The translations under genes and the position numbers were made by a program. 64,000 nucleotides of DNA from the NCBI GenBank assembly GCA_902566785.1, contig CACFKI010000001.1, positions 1-64,000 of the forward strand. The letters are read 5' to 3'. This document shows positions 1 to 9,354 of the stretch, piece by piece. The notes beneath the pieces were generated by a model, which made no database searches, was not told where the DNA came from, and worked only from the letters and a program-made list of their open reading frames with translations. Positions within the stretch are counted from its first letter, which is position 1. Each line of letters opens with the position of its first letter. Source of the stretch: an uncultured Pelagibacteraceae bacterium. Lineage in GTDB: Bacteria > Pseudomonadota > Alphaproteobacteria > Pelagibacterales > Pelagibacteraceae.

Positions 1-777
1 AAGAATATTCTTGTAATTATTCTTAATTCCTAAATTAAAAAATTTAATCTTTTCATTAGTGCCTTTTTTATTAATAGCTTCGGGGAAACCTGAGGTATCT
101 TCCTCTTTTTTTAATTTATCAAAACTACAATTTTCAACACATTTTTTAGCTTTTGCTTTATCTATTAAGCTTGAGTCATTTCGTAAATTTTTAATGAATT
201 CTAAAATACTTATGAATGTTTCATATGTTTTTCTTTCTAGATCTTCATATTTTACTAAATAAACTGGAAAAGACTTTTGTTTTAACCAAGATTTATGATT
301 GAGACTCCAAGATAGTAAGGGTTGAAAACCAATATATCTGTTATTTATTTTAGAGACTATTCCTCTTTTTTCATCTTTCATAAATTGTAAAGCATCCTCT
401 TTGCTAATTTGATAATGATTAGCTAGAGATGTAATCACATTTCTTGGATCTCTTATTAAATAAACTGCCCCTAAAGTATTCTGTGAGTTTGTAAAAGTAT
501 AATTATTTATTTTACAAAATGCATTATGAGTTTTTAAAAATTTTACTTTTTTTGACTCATTAATTTTCTCTTGTTCTCTAATCCAATACTTTGCAGTATC
601 TTCAGGATTTTCAAATTTATCATCATAACTTTTAAAATTATTTTCGCTTGGAAATGAATTAATATTTTTTAACAAATTAAAGTTAAATGTTCCATCAACT
701 GAAAAGAAGTAATTACATAGCAAAGATCTAAGCCATGTATTTCCACTTTTAGGATATGATGCAATCCATATAATCAT
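1..777 (-). CDS. Sulfotransferase domain protein (partial, continues past left edge)
   Basis: Manual reverse translation from the ATG at 777 gives MIIWIASYPKSGNTWLRSLLCNYF..., with the PAPS-binding YPKSGNTWLR loop and a later VYLIRDPRNVITS motif. Not in the ORF list because it is open at the edge. Confidence 0.85.
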   Translation of the reverse strand, partial: MIIWIASYPKSGNTWLRSLLCNYFFSVDGTFNFNLLKNINSFPSENNFKSYDDKFENPEDTAKYWIREQEKINESKKVKFLKTHNAFCKINNYTFTNSQNTLGAVYLIRDPRNVITSLANHYQISKEDALQFMKDEKRGIVSKINNRYIGFQPLLSWSLNHKSWLKQKSFPVYLVKYEDLERKTYETFISILEFIKNLRNDSSLIDKAKAKKCVENCSFDKLKKEEDTSGFPEAINKKGTNEKIKFFNLGIKNNYKNIL

Positions 778-1820
778 GATAAATTAATTGCTGCTCCTAC
801 TGCAGGAACTTTTTTTATTGCTCCAAGATCTGAAATTAAATTGTCATATCTGCCACCATTTATTTCAATATTGTTTAATCTACTTTTAATATTAATCCTA
901 AAAACCATACCAGTATAATATTCAAGCTCTCTTCCAAATGAAGATGAAAACTTTATATTCAACTTTTGATATTTTTTTTTTGTAATAGGAAAATAATTTT
1001 TTTCTACTCTTAAATTAATTTTATTCTTTTTAAAAAAATTATTTAATTTAATTGCCGCTTTATCTATTGGACAATCTATATTTAAAAATTCTTTAATAAT
1101 TTTAGAAACATTTCGTCCCTTCTTAGTCCTTCTTGGATCCTTTATTTTATTATCAAACCTTTGAAGTATTTCTTCAACTGTCCTACCAGAAATCATTTTC
1201 GATTGATTTTCATTTAACATTTTTTTATATCTTTTCTTATCTATCTCTACAACTGTTGGGTCGACATCAGAATTTGTCTCTAATCTTTTTAACAAATCGT
1301 TAAAGTATTTTTCCCTCCAAAAATGTCTTTGAAGTCGTAACCTCCACCTTTTTGGAATATCAAGTTTGTTTAAAAGTAATTTAAATATTTCTACATTTCC
1401 AACAGTTAAACTTCCACTTTTGTAACCAAAATTTTTTATTGATTTTATTGAAGTCTCTAAAATATTTTGATCGTCTTTTTTTTCATTTTTTGAGCCTATG
1501 ATCTCAAAACCTATTTGATTTCTTATAATTGAATTTTTCTTATTAAATGTTTTCCTAAAAGCCTGCCCCTGATAATAAACTTTTTCTGTATCTGTAGTTT
1601 TTCTACTTAAATATCTAATACAAGATGCAATTGTCAAATCTGGTCTTAAACATAACTCTTTCCCCTTTTGATCATTAAAAGAAAATAAAAATCTTTTAAA
1701 AGTTTCGCCAGATCTTTCAATAATATGATTTGCCTCAATTACTGGAGGTAAATCAATATATTTAAATCCTTTAGATTTTATAGATCTAAGGATACTTTCA
1801 GATAATTTTTTTGATTTCAT
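774..1820 (-). CDS. hisZ: ATP phosphoribosyltransferase regulatory subunit HisZ (HisS-like paralog)
   Basis: 348 aa class II aaRS-like fold (LRPDLTIASCIRYL, GRELEYYTGMVFRI, GGRYDNLI); follows hisS. Confidence 0.85.
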   Translation of the reverse strand: MKSKKLSESILRSIKSKGFKYIDLPPVIEANHIIERSGETFKRFLFSFNDQKGKELCLRPDLTIASCIRYLSRKTTDTEKVYYQGQAFRKTFNKKNSIIRNQIGFEIIGSKNEKKDDQNILETSIKSIKNFGYKSGSLTVGNVEIFKLLLNKLDIPKRWRLRLQRHFWREKYFNDLLKRLETNSDVDPTVVEIDKKRYKKMLNENQSKMISGRTVEEILQRFDNKIKDPRRTKKGRNVSKIIKEFLNIDCPIDKAAIKLNNFFKKNKINLRVEKNYFPITKKKYQKLNIKFSSSFGRELEYYTGMVFRINIKSRLNNIEINGGRYDNLISDLGAIKKVPAVGAAINLS

Positions 1821-3192
1821 TTATTAAATTCTCTTTTGGAATTGTTTTGCTATTATCACCTTTTTCACCGAGAAGGTTTTTTACTGTTATTGTATTATCT
1901 TTAAATTCATTCTCCCCACAAATAATAGCAACTGGTAATCTTCTTTTATTTGCTTGGGTTAGTTGCTTTCCAAGATTTTTTTTACTATCTAAAAATATTT
2001 CAGAATTTATATTATTTTCTCTTAAAATATTAAGAATTTCATAATATTTTCTCAAATATTTTTTATCCATTACACAAACCATAACTGGCTTTTGTTGATC
2101 TATCTTAATCTGATCTAATTGCATCATCGCAAATAAAATTCGATCTACTCCAAAACTAATTCCAGTACCTGGTATATCTACTCCTTTAAATCTTGATATT
2201 AATTTTGCATAAGCTCCTCCTGAACAGATGCTACCTATATCTACTTCTTTACCTTTGACGTTGGTCACTTTGTAATTAAGATTAGTTTCAATTATAAATC
2301 CATCGTAATAATCTAAACCCCTAACTATTGTAAAGTTAGTTTTTACCAGCTCTTTGTAAGGTCCCATCTCAATTATTTCAAAAAAATCTTCTAATTCTTT
2401 TATTCCTTCTTTTGATAATGAGTTATTGAGATTATTTTTTAACTGTTTTAAATCCTTAATTTTTAGAAAGTTTAAGATTTTGATGACCTGCTCATCATTT
2501 AAATTAGCACCTTTGGTAACGGCACCACTAGAATCTTTTCTTTCTTTTCTTAATAAATCCTCTACGCCTCTAATTCCGAATCCAGGCTTATCAAGTTTAT
2601 CAATTGCTCTAATTACTTTTAATTGTTTGTCTTCTGTAATATTTAAATCATTAATAAGTCCCTGAACAATTTTTCTATTACTTACATTGATCGTAAATTG
2701 TGCTTTTTTTAATCCACAATTTAATAATGTGGTTGAAATTAAATCGCATAGTTCAGCATTTGCTTGTGCAGGATCTGTGTTTCCTATTATATCAAAATCA
2801 GCCTGAGTAAATTCCCTAAACCTTCCATTGCCAGGTTTTTCATTTCTAAACACATTTTGAATTGCATAACGTTTATAAATTGAAGGTAGTTCTTGGTTAT
2901 TTTGTGCAACAAATCTTGCTAGTGGACTAGATAAGTCATAGCGAAGTGTTATATTTTTTTCACCATCTTTGAATGTAAAAACATCTGACATAGGATTTTC
3001 TTGATCTTCACTTAAGAAAGATCCAATATTTTCACTTATTTCAAAAGAAGGTGTCTCAAGGGCTTCGGCTCCAAATTTTACAAAATTCTTTTCAATTATT
3101 TCTAAAAGCTTTTTTTTAAGTAAAATTTTATTGCCCCACCTATCCTCAAATCCTGAGGGTAAACCAGGTACTAGTTTTTTATCTTTATTCAT
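1798..3192 (-). CDS. hisS: Histidyl-tRNA synthetase
   Basis: VPGLPSGFEDRWGNK, motif 2 FRNEKPGNGRFREFTQADFDIIG, GLDYYDGFIIE. Start set at MNKDKKLVPG because the upstream part of the listed ORF overlaps the tRNA-His gene. Confidence 0.95.
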   Translation of the reverse strand: MNKDKKLVPGLPSGFEDRWGNKILLKKKLLEIIEKNFVKFGAEALETPSFEISENIGSFLSEDQENPMSDVFTFKDGEKNITLRYDLSSPLARFVAQNNQELPSIYKRYAIQNVFRNEKPGNGRFREFTQADFDIIGNTDPAQANAELCDLISTTLLNCGLKKAQFTINVSNRKIVQGLINDLNITEDKQLKVIRAIDKLDKPGFGIRGVEDLLRKERKDSSGAVTKGANLNDEQVIKILNFLKIKDLKQLKNNLNNSLSKEGIKELEDFFEIIEMGPYKELVKTNFTIVRGLDYYDGFIIETNLNYKVTNVKGKEVDIGSICSGGAYAKLISRFKGVDIPGTGISFGVDRILFAMMQLDQIKIDQQKPVMVCVMDKKYLRKYYEILNILRENNINSEIFLDSKKNLGKQLTQANKRRLPVAIICGENEFKDNTITVKNLLGEKGDNSKTIPKENLINEIKKII

Positions 3193-3196
3193 TTTT

Positions 3197-3271
3197 TGGT
3201 ACCCTGGCTTGGGATCGAACCAAAAACTAAAGTTCCACAAACTTTCGTGATAACCATTTCACCACCAGGGC
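3197..3271 (-). tRNA. tRNA-His(GTG), CCA encoded
   Basis: Cloverleaf folded by hand: acceptor GCCCTGG/CCAGGGT, D-stem GTGA/TCAC, anticodon stem AAAGT/ACTTT with loop TTGTGGA, T-arm TTCGATC, A73, CCA. Confidence 0.93.
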
Positions 3272-3326
3272 CTATGTTTATTTTATACTAATTGTTGTTA
3301 AATTAAAATTTTTAAATAATTAAATA

Positions 3327-3343
3327 GCTAGCGTGCAGCCAGC
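3327..3343 (-). other. GC-rich hairpin in the cspA/tRNA-His intergenic region
   Basis: Minus strand GCTGGC-TGCAC-GCTAGC; 6-bp stem with one G-U, 5-nt loop. Confidence 0.45.
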
Positions 3344-3437
3344 ATGAATATGATGTCTGTGTGTTTTTTTTGATGTATCAAATTTATTAATCATTGAGAG
3401 CTAAATAACATTTAATTAAATTATTGCAAGTAAGATC

Positions 3438-3484
3438 TGTATAGGAATTAATTAAGCCTAAAAAAGCTTAAAAATCCCTATACA
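3438..3484. other. Nested inverted repeat downstream of cspA
   Basis: Outer TGTATAGG...CCTATACA (8 bp) encloses inner TTAAGC-CTAAAAAA-GCTTAA (6 bp). Confidence 0.5.
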
Positions 3485-3500
3485 ATTATTTGAATTAGAA

Positions 3501-3710
3501 TTAAGAGGTTTTTTGCAGTTTTACTGCGGAAGGACCTTTTTCTCCGTCTTCAACTTCAAATGTAAGTTCGTCACCTTCGTTTAAATATCTTAAACCTGCT
3601 TCTCTTACAGCTGAAGCATGTACGAATACATCTTTTTCTTTATCTTCTCGTTCAATGAAACCATAACCTTTTTTTCCATTGAACCATTTTACTTTACCTT
3701 TTAGACTCAT
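3501..3710 (-). CDS. Cold-shock protein, CspA family
   Basis: 69 aa with [20 protein letters not shown] and DVFVHASAV, the RNP1/RNP2 cold-shock domain motifs. Confidence 0.96.
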   Translation of the reverse strand: MSLKGKVKWFNGKKGYGFIEREDKEKDVFVHASAVREAGLRYLNEGDELTFEVEDGEKGPSAVKLQKTS

Positions 3711-3738
3711 TTTACTCTTTCTTTTATTGTTATTACTT

Positions 3739-3755
3739 AAGCTAAATATTAGCTT
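3739..3755 (-). promoter_or_regulatory. Perfect hairpin in the cspA 5' leader
   Basis: AAGCTAA-(3 nt)-TTAGCTT, 7-bp stem about 28 nt upstream of the cspA ATG. Confidence 0.4.
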
Positions 3756-3822
3756 GGTGACTTGTTATTAGATTTTAAAATTTATTGCAAGGTTATAATT
3801 GTTCAAAAGCTAGTAATTAAGG

Positions 3823-3895
3823 TGGGTCCCCCTGGAAACGAACCAGGTCCTAACGCTTTTCAGGCGTTCGTGCGCACCAGCTACACCAGAGACCC
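3823..3895 (-). tRNA. tRNA-Phe(GAA), CCA not fully encoded
   Basis: Acceptor GGGTCTC/GGGACCC, anticodon stem AACGC/GCGTT with loop CTGAAAA, T-arm CCTGG-TTCGTTT-CCAGG. Confidence 0.92.
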
Positions 3896-3901
3896 CATAA
3901 A

Positions 3902-4117
3902 TTAAAATCTAAATATAATTCTTCCCTTGGTTAAATCGTATGGTGTTACCTCAACAGTAACATTATCACCTTGCAAAACTCTTATGCGATTCTTTCTTAA
4001 CTTTCCTGCAGCATGTGCAGTTATAATATGATCATTTTCTAACTTAACTCGAAACATTGCATTTGGAAGAAGATCAATAATCTTTCCTTTAAATTCAAGT
4101 GTATCTTGTTTTGCCAA
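3902..4117 (-). CDS. infA: Translation initiation factor IF-1
   Basis: 71 aa; ...[55 protein letters not shown]. Confidence 0.97.
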   Translation of the reverse strand: MAKQDTLEFKGKIIDLLPNAMFRVKLENDHIITAHAAGKLRKNRIRVLQGDNVTVEVTPYDLTKGRIIFRF

Positions 4118-4128
4118 ATTTAACCTCT

Positions 4129-5379
4129 TTACATTCTAGATTTAATACTTTGAGTATGAGCATATAAATTTTCATACTCAGACAGTTTTATAGCTGGATT
4201 CCCAATTTTTTCTACCCCTAATTTACTAAGAGTAACAATAGAAATTTTTTTAATAAATTCATTTATACTTAGGCCAGAACTAAATTTTGCACTTCCACTT
4301 GTTGGTAGAATATGATTAGTTCCTACTGTATAATCACTTAAACTCATTGGTGTGAATTTTCCATTACATATACTTCCAACATTATAAATTTTGTTAATAT
4401 ATTTTTTATAATTTTTAACATTAATCTCTAAATGTTCTGGTGCAATTAAATTAATAGTATCTACAATCTCTTTATCATTTTTTAATAATATCATTAATCC
4501 GTGGTTATTGAGTGATTGAGTAGCTATTTTTTTTCGAGGCAAAAGTTTAATTATTTTCTTAATTGTTAAATTAACTTTTGGTAATATAGTTTTATCTTTT
4601 GTTAATAAAATACATTGACTATTTGGATCGTGTTCTGCTTGAGAAACTAAAGATGTAGCAATTTGATTGATATTAGTAAATTTATCAGCAACAACACAAA
4701 TCTCTGAGGGCCCAGCAAACATTGACTCGGTTCCTACAATTTTTCCAGATATTTGTCTCTTCGCCTCAGCAACAAATTTATTTCCAGGGCCAACTATTTT
4801 GTCAACTTTTTGAATATAGGCTAAACTTGCGATTGCTTGTGCCCCACCCATGAAATAAATTTCTTTAATGCCTAATTTTTTTGCAGCGTACATAACTGCA
4901 GGATCAGGTTTGGGTGTTGCAAGAACTATTTTTTTTACATTTGAAACTTTAGCGGGAATTGCATTCATCAAGAGAGATGAAGGAAGATTGGCTGGCACAT
5001 ATATTCCAACTGATTGAATTGGAACTATATTATATTCAAGTTTATTTTTGTATTTGTCCTTATAAGAAATATTTTTCAAATTTTTTTTCTGAAGTATATG
5101 AAACTTATTTATTCTATCATATGCAAAATCTATGGATTTTTTAATTTGCATGTTAAGTCTTTTTATGGAATTACTGATTAGTTTTTTTGGTAAAGTAATT
5201 CTATTATTTTTACTAAATTTAACTTCATATTTTAGTAACGCTTTTTTTTTATCTTTTTTAATGTCGGTAATTATCTTTGATACTATTTTAGTATTTGAAT
5301 TGTCTAGTTTTCTTCTACGATTTAAAATGATTTCAAGTTTTTTATTAAAATTTGATTTTTTGCTATCAATTTTTATCAT
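4129..5379 (-). CDS. hisD: Histidinol dehydrogenase
   Basis: [67 protein letters not shown]. Confidence 0.95.
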   Translation of the reverse strand: MIKIDSKKSNFNKKLEIILNRRRKLDNSNTKIVSKIITDIKKDKKKALLKYEVKFSKNNRITLPKKLISNSIKRLNMQIKKSIDFAYDRINKFHILQKKNLKNISYKDKYKNKLEYNIVPIQSVGIYVPANLPSSLLMNAIPAKVSNVKKIVLATPKPDPAVMYAAKKLGIKEIYFMGGAQAIASLAYIQKVDKIVGPGNKFVAEAKRQISGKIVGTESMFAGPSEICVVADKFTNINQIATSLVSQAEHDPNSQCILLTKDKTILPKVNLTIKKIIKLLPRKKIATQSLNNHGLMILLKNDKEIVDTINLIAPEHLEINVKNYKKYINKIYNVGSICNGKFTPMSLSDYTVGTNHILPTSGSAKFSSGLSINEFIKKISIVTLSKLGVEKIGNPAIKLSEYENLYAHTQSIKSRM

Positions 5380-5767
5380 TAATTTTCTGGTCCTCTAATG
5401 TAACTTCAATTATTTCTGCGGTAAGTGTTATAATTATATTATTCAAAAATAACAACGTTATTTCATAATTTCTATCTTTCTTGAAAAGATTTATCGAAAT
5501 TAATTCTAAAATTGTATCATTATTATTTTGATTGATATTCTTAGATTTTGAAGCGCTAATGTACTCAAATTTAAGAATACTTTTAACTTTTTGTTCTTCA
5601 TTAATAGACTCTTTATTAAATCGTTCTATCAATAATAGGAAAATCTTATTTTTTTTAAGAAATTTAATATTTCCAATTTTAATCTTAGATTCTGAACAAA
5701 TTGCAGATATAGTATTTAGGCCTAGTTGATCTTTTGCAATTATTTTTTTTAGAAACTTACTAACCAT
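5366..5767 (-). CDS. DUF2948-like protein (position between murA and hisD is typical of alphaproteobacteria)
   Basis: 133 aa, operonic overlap with hisD and murA; family call rests on gene order and weak similarity. Confidence 0.6.
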   Translation of the reverse strand: MVSKFLKKIIAKDQLGLNTISAICSESKIKIGNIKFLKKNKIFLLLIERFNKESINEEQKVKSILKFEYISASKSKNINQNNNDTILELISINLFKKDRNYEITLLFLNNIIITLTAEIIEVTLEDQKINDKN

Positions 5768-7029
5768 TAAGTTAATCTTTTAATTTTTACTCCTATTTGT
5801 TGTAATTTTTTTTCTATATTTTCATATCCTCTATCTAGATGGTAAATTCTATTAATTATTGATTTGCCACTCGAAACTATAGCTGCAAGAACGAGCGCTA
5901 CTGAAGCTCTTAAGTCACTAGACATCAATTCTGCTCCTACAAATTTAGTATTGCCCTCAATAATTGCTTTATTTTCTTTGATTAAAATTTTTGCTCCTAA
6001 TCTTCTAAGCTCTCCTACATGCATAAATCTATTCTCGAAAATACTTTCGGTTATTACACTTCTTCCTTTAGCTTTACACAATAAAACCATAAATTGGGCC
6101 TGTAAATCAGTTGGAAAATTAGGATATTCTTTAGTGGTAATACTGCTAATATTCTTAATATTTTTAGGTCCCATAATATGGATTTCATCTTTGGAAGTTT
6201 TAATTTTAGCACCAATTTTTTTTAAAATATTTATTTCGGTTTGAATAATTTTTGGATTAAAATTTTTTATCCTCAAATCTCCATTTGTAATTGTTGCAGC
6301 AACACAAAAAGTCCCTGTTTCAATTCTATCGCCCATAACTGAATATTCAGTTCCACTTAATGAGTCAACTCCAATTATTCTACAAGTTCTTTTACCAATC
6401 CATTTTATTTTTGCACCTCCAGATATAAGAAAATTTGTTAAGTCTTTAATTTCAGGTTCAATAGCGCAGTTTTTTAAAATAGTTTCCCCTTTTGCTAGGC
6501 ATGCCGCAATTATTGAGTTTTCAGTTGCTCCAACACTTATTTTTGGAAATTTAATTTTAGCACCTTTAAGTTTCCCTTTTGACTTTGCATGAATATAACC
6601 TTTTTTAATTTCGTATTTCATGCCTAATTTTTTAAGTGCATTTAAATGAAAGTTCACAGGTCTAGCCCCAATCAAACAACCTCCAGGTAGTGAGGTTATA
6701 GATTTATGATATTTTGAAATCATTGGTCCTAGCACTAAAATTCCAGCTCTCATTGTTTTTACTAAAGAATAAGAGGCAAGAAATTTTAATTTTTTGTTAT
6801 TTGAAATTCTTACAGTTCTTTTGTGTTTAAAAAGTTGAACCTTTAAACCTAATGATTTTAATAAATTGAGCATTGTGTCAATGTCTCTTACTCTGGGTAA
6901 ATTTTTTATAATTACTGGTCTATCAAAAAGAATTGTTGAAGCTAAAATGGGTAGAGCTGCGTTTTTGGATCCTTGAATATTGACTTGTCCTTCAATTCTG
7001 CAAGGACCATTAACCAAAAATTTATCCAT
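5767..7029 (-). CDS. murA: UDP-N-acetylglucosamine 1-carboxyvinyltransferase
   Basis: [15 protein letters not shown]-like start, [31 protein letters not shown]. Confidence 0.95.
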   Translation of the reverse strand: MDKFLVNGPCRIEGQVNIQGSKNAALPILASTILFDRPVIIKNLPRVRDIDTMLNLLKSLGLKVQLFKHKRTVRISNNKKLKFLASYSLVKTMRAGILVLGPMISKYHKSITSLPGGCLIGARPVNFHLNALKKLGMKYEIKKGYIHAKSKGKLKGAKIKFPKISVGATENSIIAACLAKGETILKNCAIEPEIKDLTNFLISGGAKIKWIGKRTCRIIGVDSLSGTEYSVMGDRIETGTFCVAATITNGDLRIKNFNPKIIQTEINILKKIGAKIKTSKDEIHIMGPKNIKNISSITTKEYPNFPTDLQAQFMVLLCKAKGRSVITESIFENRFMHVGELRRLGAKILIKENKAIIEGNTKFVGAELMSSDLRASVALVLAAIVSSGKSIINRIYHLDRGYENIEKKLQQIGVKIKRLT

Positions 7030-7588
7030 TTTTTTTTATTTTTGCTACCTGAATAGTTGTTTGCCCCTGATATTTTCCATTTTTGGATTTATACGTTGTC
7101 TCGGGTGGACTATCTGATTTAAAAAATAAAAATTGAGCAATTCCCTCATTTGAGTAAACTTTTGCAGGATTGGGTGTAGTATTTGATAACTCAATTACTA
7201 TGTTTCCTTCAAATTCATTTTCAATAGGAGTAACATTGCAAATAATACCTGTTCTAGCATAAGTACTTTTACCAACACATATGCATAAAACATCTTTTGG
7301 AATTCTAAAATACTCTATAGTTTTGGCTAGTACAAAAGAATTTGGTGGAATAATACAAAAAGGCCCTTTTCTCTCTATAAAATTATCTTCAGAGAAACTT
7401 TTTGGATCTACCAAAGAGGTATTCACATTTGTAAATATTCTATATTCATCAGAAATTCGAACATCATACCCCATGCTGCTTAAACCATATGAAATTTTAC
7501 CTTCTGATACTTGATGATCCAAAAAGGGATCAATCATATTGTGTTCCTTGCACATTTTTTTTATCCAAGTATCTGGTTGAATTGACAT
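7022..7588 (-). CDS. dcd: dCTP deaminase
   Basis: 188 aa; [51 protein letters not shown]. Confidence 0.95.
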   Translation of the reverse strand: MSIQPDTWIKKMCKEHNMIDPFLDHQVSEGKISYGLSSMGYDVRISDEYRIFTNVNTSLVDPKSFSEDNFIERKGPFCIIPPNSFVLAKTIEYFRIPKDVLCICVGKSTYARTGIICNVTPIENEFEGNIVIELSNTTPNPAKVYSNEGIAQFLFFKSDSPPETTYKSKNGKYQGQTTIQVAKIKKNG

Positions 7589-7590
7589 AT

Positions 7591-7695
7591 TTATTTATTA
7601 TTTTTTTTTTGTTTTTTTTGAAAAACTTTTCTTTTTTTTAAGTTTTTACGCATAGCATTTTCCAACTTACTTAATTTATCCTTTTTACTTTTCAT
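7591..7695 (-). CDS. Very basic 34-aa small protein (hypothetical)
   Basis: Manual translation [34 protein letters not shown]; fills the gap between dcd and the next small ORF. Confidence 0.4.
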   Translation of the reverse strand: MKSKKDKLSKLENAMRKNLKKRKVFQKKQKKNNK

Positions 7696-7700
7696 AATAT

Positions 7701-7901
7701 TTATTTTTTATCAGGATTTGTAAGATGGTCTAATGTTATAACTTGATCTAATGGAATTGTTTTGTCCTGCTCTTTTTCTTTTGGGTTTCCAGACTTTGCT
7801 TGTTTCTTGGCTCTTTTTTCTGCAAGTTTTTTTTCGCGCTTAGCCTGTTTTTCCATAGCCTTGGCTCCACGTGTGCTTTTATAATCGTAGTGAATTCCCA
7901 T
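7701..7901 (-). CDS. Small basic hypothetical protein
   Basis: 66 aa, MGIHYDYKSTRGAKAMEKQAKREKKLAEKRAKKQAK...; co-directional with dcd. Confidence 0.6.
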   Translation of the reverse strand: MGIHYDYKSTRGAKAMEKQAKREKKLAEKRAKKQAKSGNPKEKEQDKTIPLDQVITLDHLTNPDKK

Positions 7902-7993
7902 ATCATTTCCTTTATTAGATATAACCTATTTTTAGAAAAAAAAAATGGCAATAATTTGAAAAATTATAATTTATACACTAAATTTGTTTTTTT

Positions 7994-8067
7994 GCCCCTA
8001 TAGTTAAATGGCATAACGTGACCATGGTAAGGTTAAGTTTCAAGTTCGATTCTTGGTGGGGGCACCA
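7994..8067 (+). tRNA. tRNA-Thr(GGT), CCA encoded
   Basis: Acceptor GCCCCTA/TGGGGGC, D-stem GTTA/TAAC, anticodon loop ATGGTAA, T-arm TTCGATT, ACCA. Confidence 0.85.
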
Positions 8068-8075
8068 TTCTCTGC

Positions 8076-8795
8076 TTAATTAGTAGCGAAAAATTTTTTA
8101 ACTATAAAACCAATAAATATTAAAATACCAAAACCAATAATAGGTAAATATATTTCTTTTGTCATTATTAAATCAATGAAGTTAGGGAATTCCAAATTAT
8201 CATCAATTATTTTTTCTAATCCACTTCCAAGAGAAACCCATACAAATACCTGTGGAAACATTCCTATTAAGCTACCAAAAAAATAATTTCTAAATTTAAT
8301 ATTAAATAAAACTGGCAAAATATTTGAGATTTGAAAAGGAATACCACCAACAAATCTATAAATTAGAAAAAAAAGAAATTCATTCTTTTTAACTTTAGAG
8401 CTTAAATTTGAAAATTTTTTACTAAATTTCTCTTCTATCCAGTCCTTCACAAAATAATTTGCGAAAAAATATAATAATGTTGCACCAACAGTTAATCCAG
8501 TAACCGCAATCAAAGAACCTATCCAACTACCAAATATAAAACCTGAGGTTAATACAATTGGTATTCCAAAACCAAGCATTAGTACCCAAATAATAGTAAA
8601 TATAAAAAAAAATGTAGTTAATAAAATAAAGTTTTGTTCTTTTAAAAACGCAAGATTGTTTCTATTATTTTTTATAAAATCATAACTTGTAATTTCTTGC
8701 AAAGTGAAATGACTAAAAAATACCCACAAAAATATTGATAAAATTGAAATATAAAAAATACTTAAAAATAATTTAATTTTTATATCTTTTTTCAT
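8076..8795 (-). CDS. TVP38/TMEM64-type (VTT domain) membrane protein
   Basis: 239 aa multi-TM; GFGIPIVLTSGFIFGSWIGSLIAVTGLTVGATLLYFFANYF and FRYVGGIPFQISN-like core. Confidence 0.8.
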   Translation of the reverse strand: MKKDIKIKLFLSIFYISILSIFLWVFFSHFTLQEITSYDFIKNNRNNLAFLKEQNFILLTTFFFIFTIIWVLMLGFGIPIVLTSGFIFGSWIGSLIAVTGLTVGATLLYFFANYFVKDWIEEKFSKKFSNLSSKVKKNEFLFFLIYRFVGGIPFQISNILPVLFNIKFRNYFFGSLIGMFPQVFVWVSLGSGLEKIIDDNLEFPNFIDLIMTKEIYLPIIGFGILIFIGFIVKKFFATN

Positions 8796-8878
8796 AAATA
8801 ATACTTAAAATTAGCTGTACTTTATTATACTTATTTCTTATAACTACCGAAATTTTAGTAGTATTTTATTAACATATT

Positions 8879-9013
8879 ATGAAAAGAACATATCAACCGA
8901 GCAGATTAGTAAGAAAAAGACGTCATGGTTTCAGATCTAAAATGAAATCTAAAGGTGGCAGAAAATTATTAGCTAGAAGAAGATCAAAAGGTAGAAAAAA
9001 ATTAACAGTTTAA
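8879..9013 (+). CDS. rpmH: 50S ribosomal protein L34
   Basis: Manual translation [44 protein letters not shown]; too short for the ORF list. Confidence 0.97.
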   Translation: MKRTYQPSRLVRKRRHGFRSKMKSKGGRKLLARRRSKGRKKLTV

Positions 9014-9354
9014 TGAAAGTAAAAATATCTAGCCTTTCAAAGAGTGTTGAGTTTAAATCACTTATTAATGGAAAAAAAATAAATAATAAATATTTAACAA
9101 TTTTTTTTAAAAAACTATCCGGTAAAAGTAATAAGTTTTTAAATATAAGTTTTGTGGCTCAGAAAAAAATTGGTAACGCTGTAAAAAGAAATAAAATTAA
9201 AAGAAGACTGAGAAATATAGTAAATGAAGCTACTAAAAAAATAAAAATTAATTTCGAGTATAGTTATTTAATTTTAGCCAAGAAGAATGTATTGGATGAA
9301 AATTATAACGATATAAAGTCGACACTATTTAAAGATTTTGTAAAAATAAAATAA
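9013..9354 (+). CDS. rnpA: Ribonuclease P protein component
   Basis: 113 aa; KKIGNAVKRNKIKRRLRNIVNEA. Confidence 0.95.
   Translation: MKVKISSLSKSVEFKSLINGKKINNKYLTIFFKKLSGKSNKFLNISFVAQKKIGNAVKRNKIKRRLRNIVNEATKKIKINFEYSYLILAKKNVLDENYNDIKSTLFKDFVKIK

Noticed and set aside
59-262. 67-aa plus-strand ORF at the left edge
   Set aside because: Antisense to the sulfotransferase reading frame.
1811-2665. Plus-strand ORFs opposite hisS (1811-2044, 2426-2665)
   Set aside because: Antisense to a clear conserved gene, no recognisable motif; typical of AT-rich shadow ORFs.
3193-3240. N-terminal extension of the listed hisS ORF (MWNFSFWFDPKPGYQK)
   Set aside because: It is translated from the tRNA-His gene; the internal Met (MNKDKKLVPG) matches HisRS starts.
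7748-8003. ORFs 7748-7951 (-) and 7800-8003 (+)
   Set aside because: Overlap the more plausible 66-aa ORF and run into tRNA-Thr; no supporting motif.
8843-8862. Inverted repeat ACTAC-N10-GTAGT upstream of rpmH
   Set aside because: Only 5 bp, AT-rich loop; not distinguishable from background.
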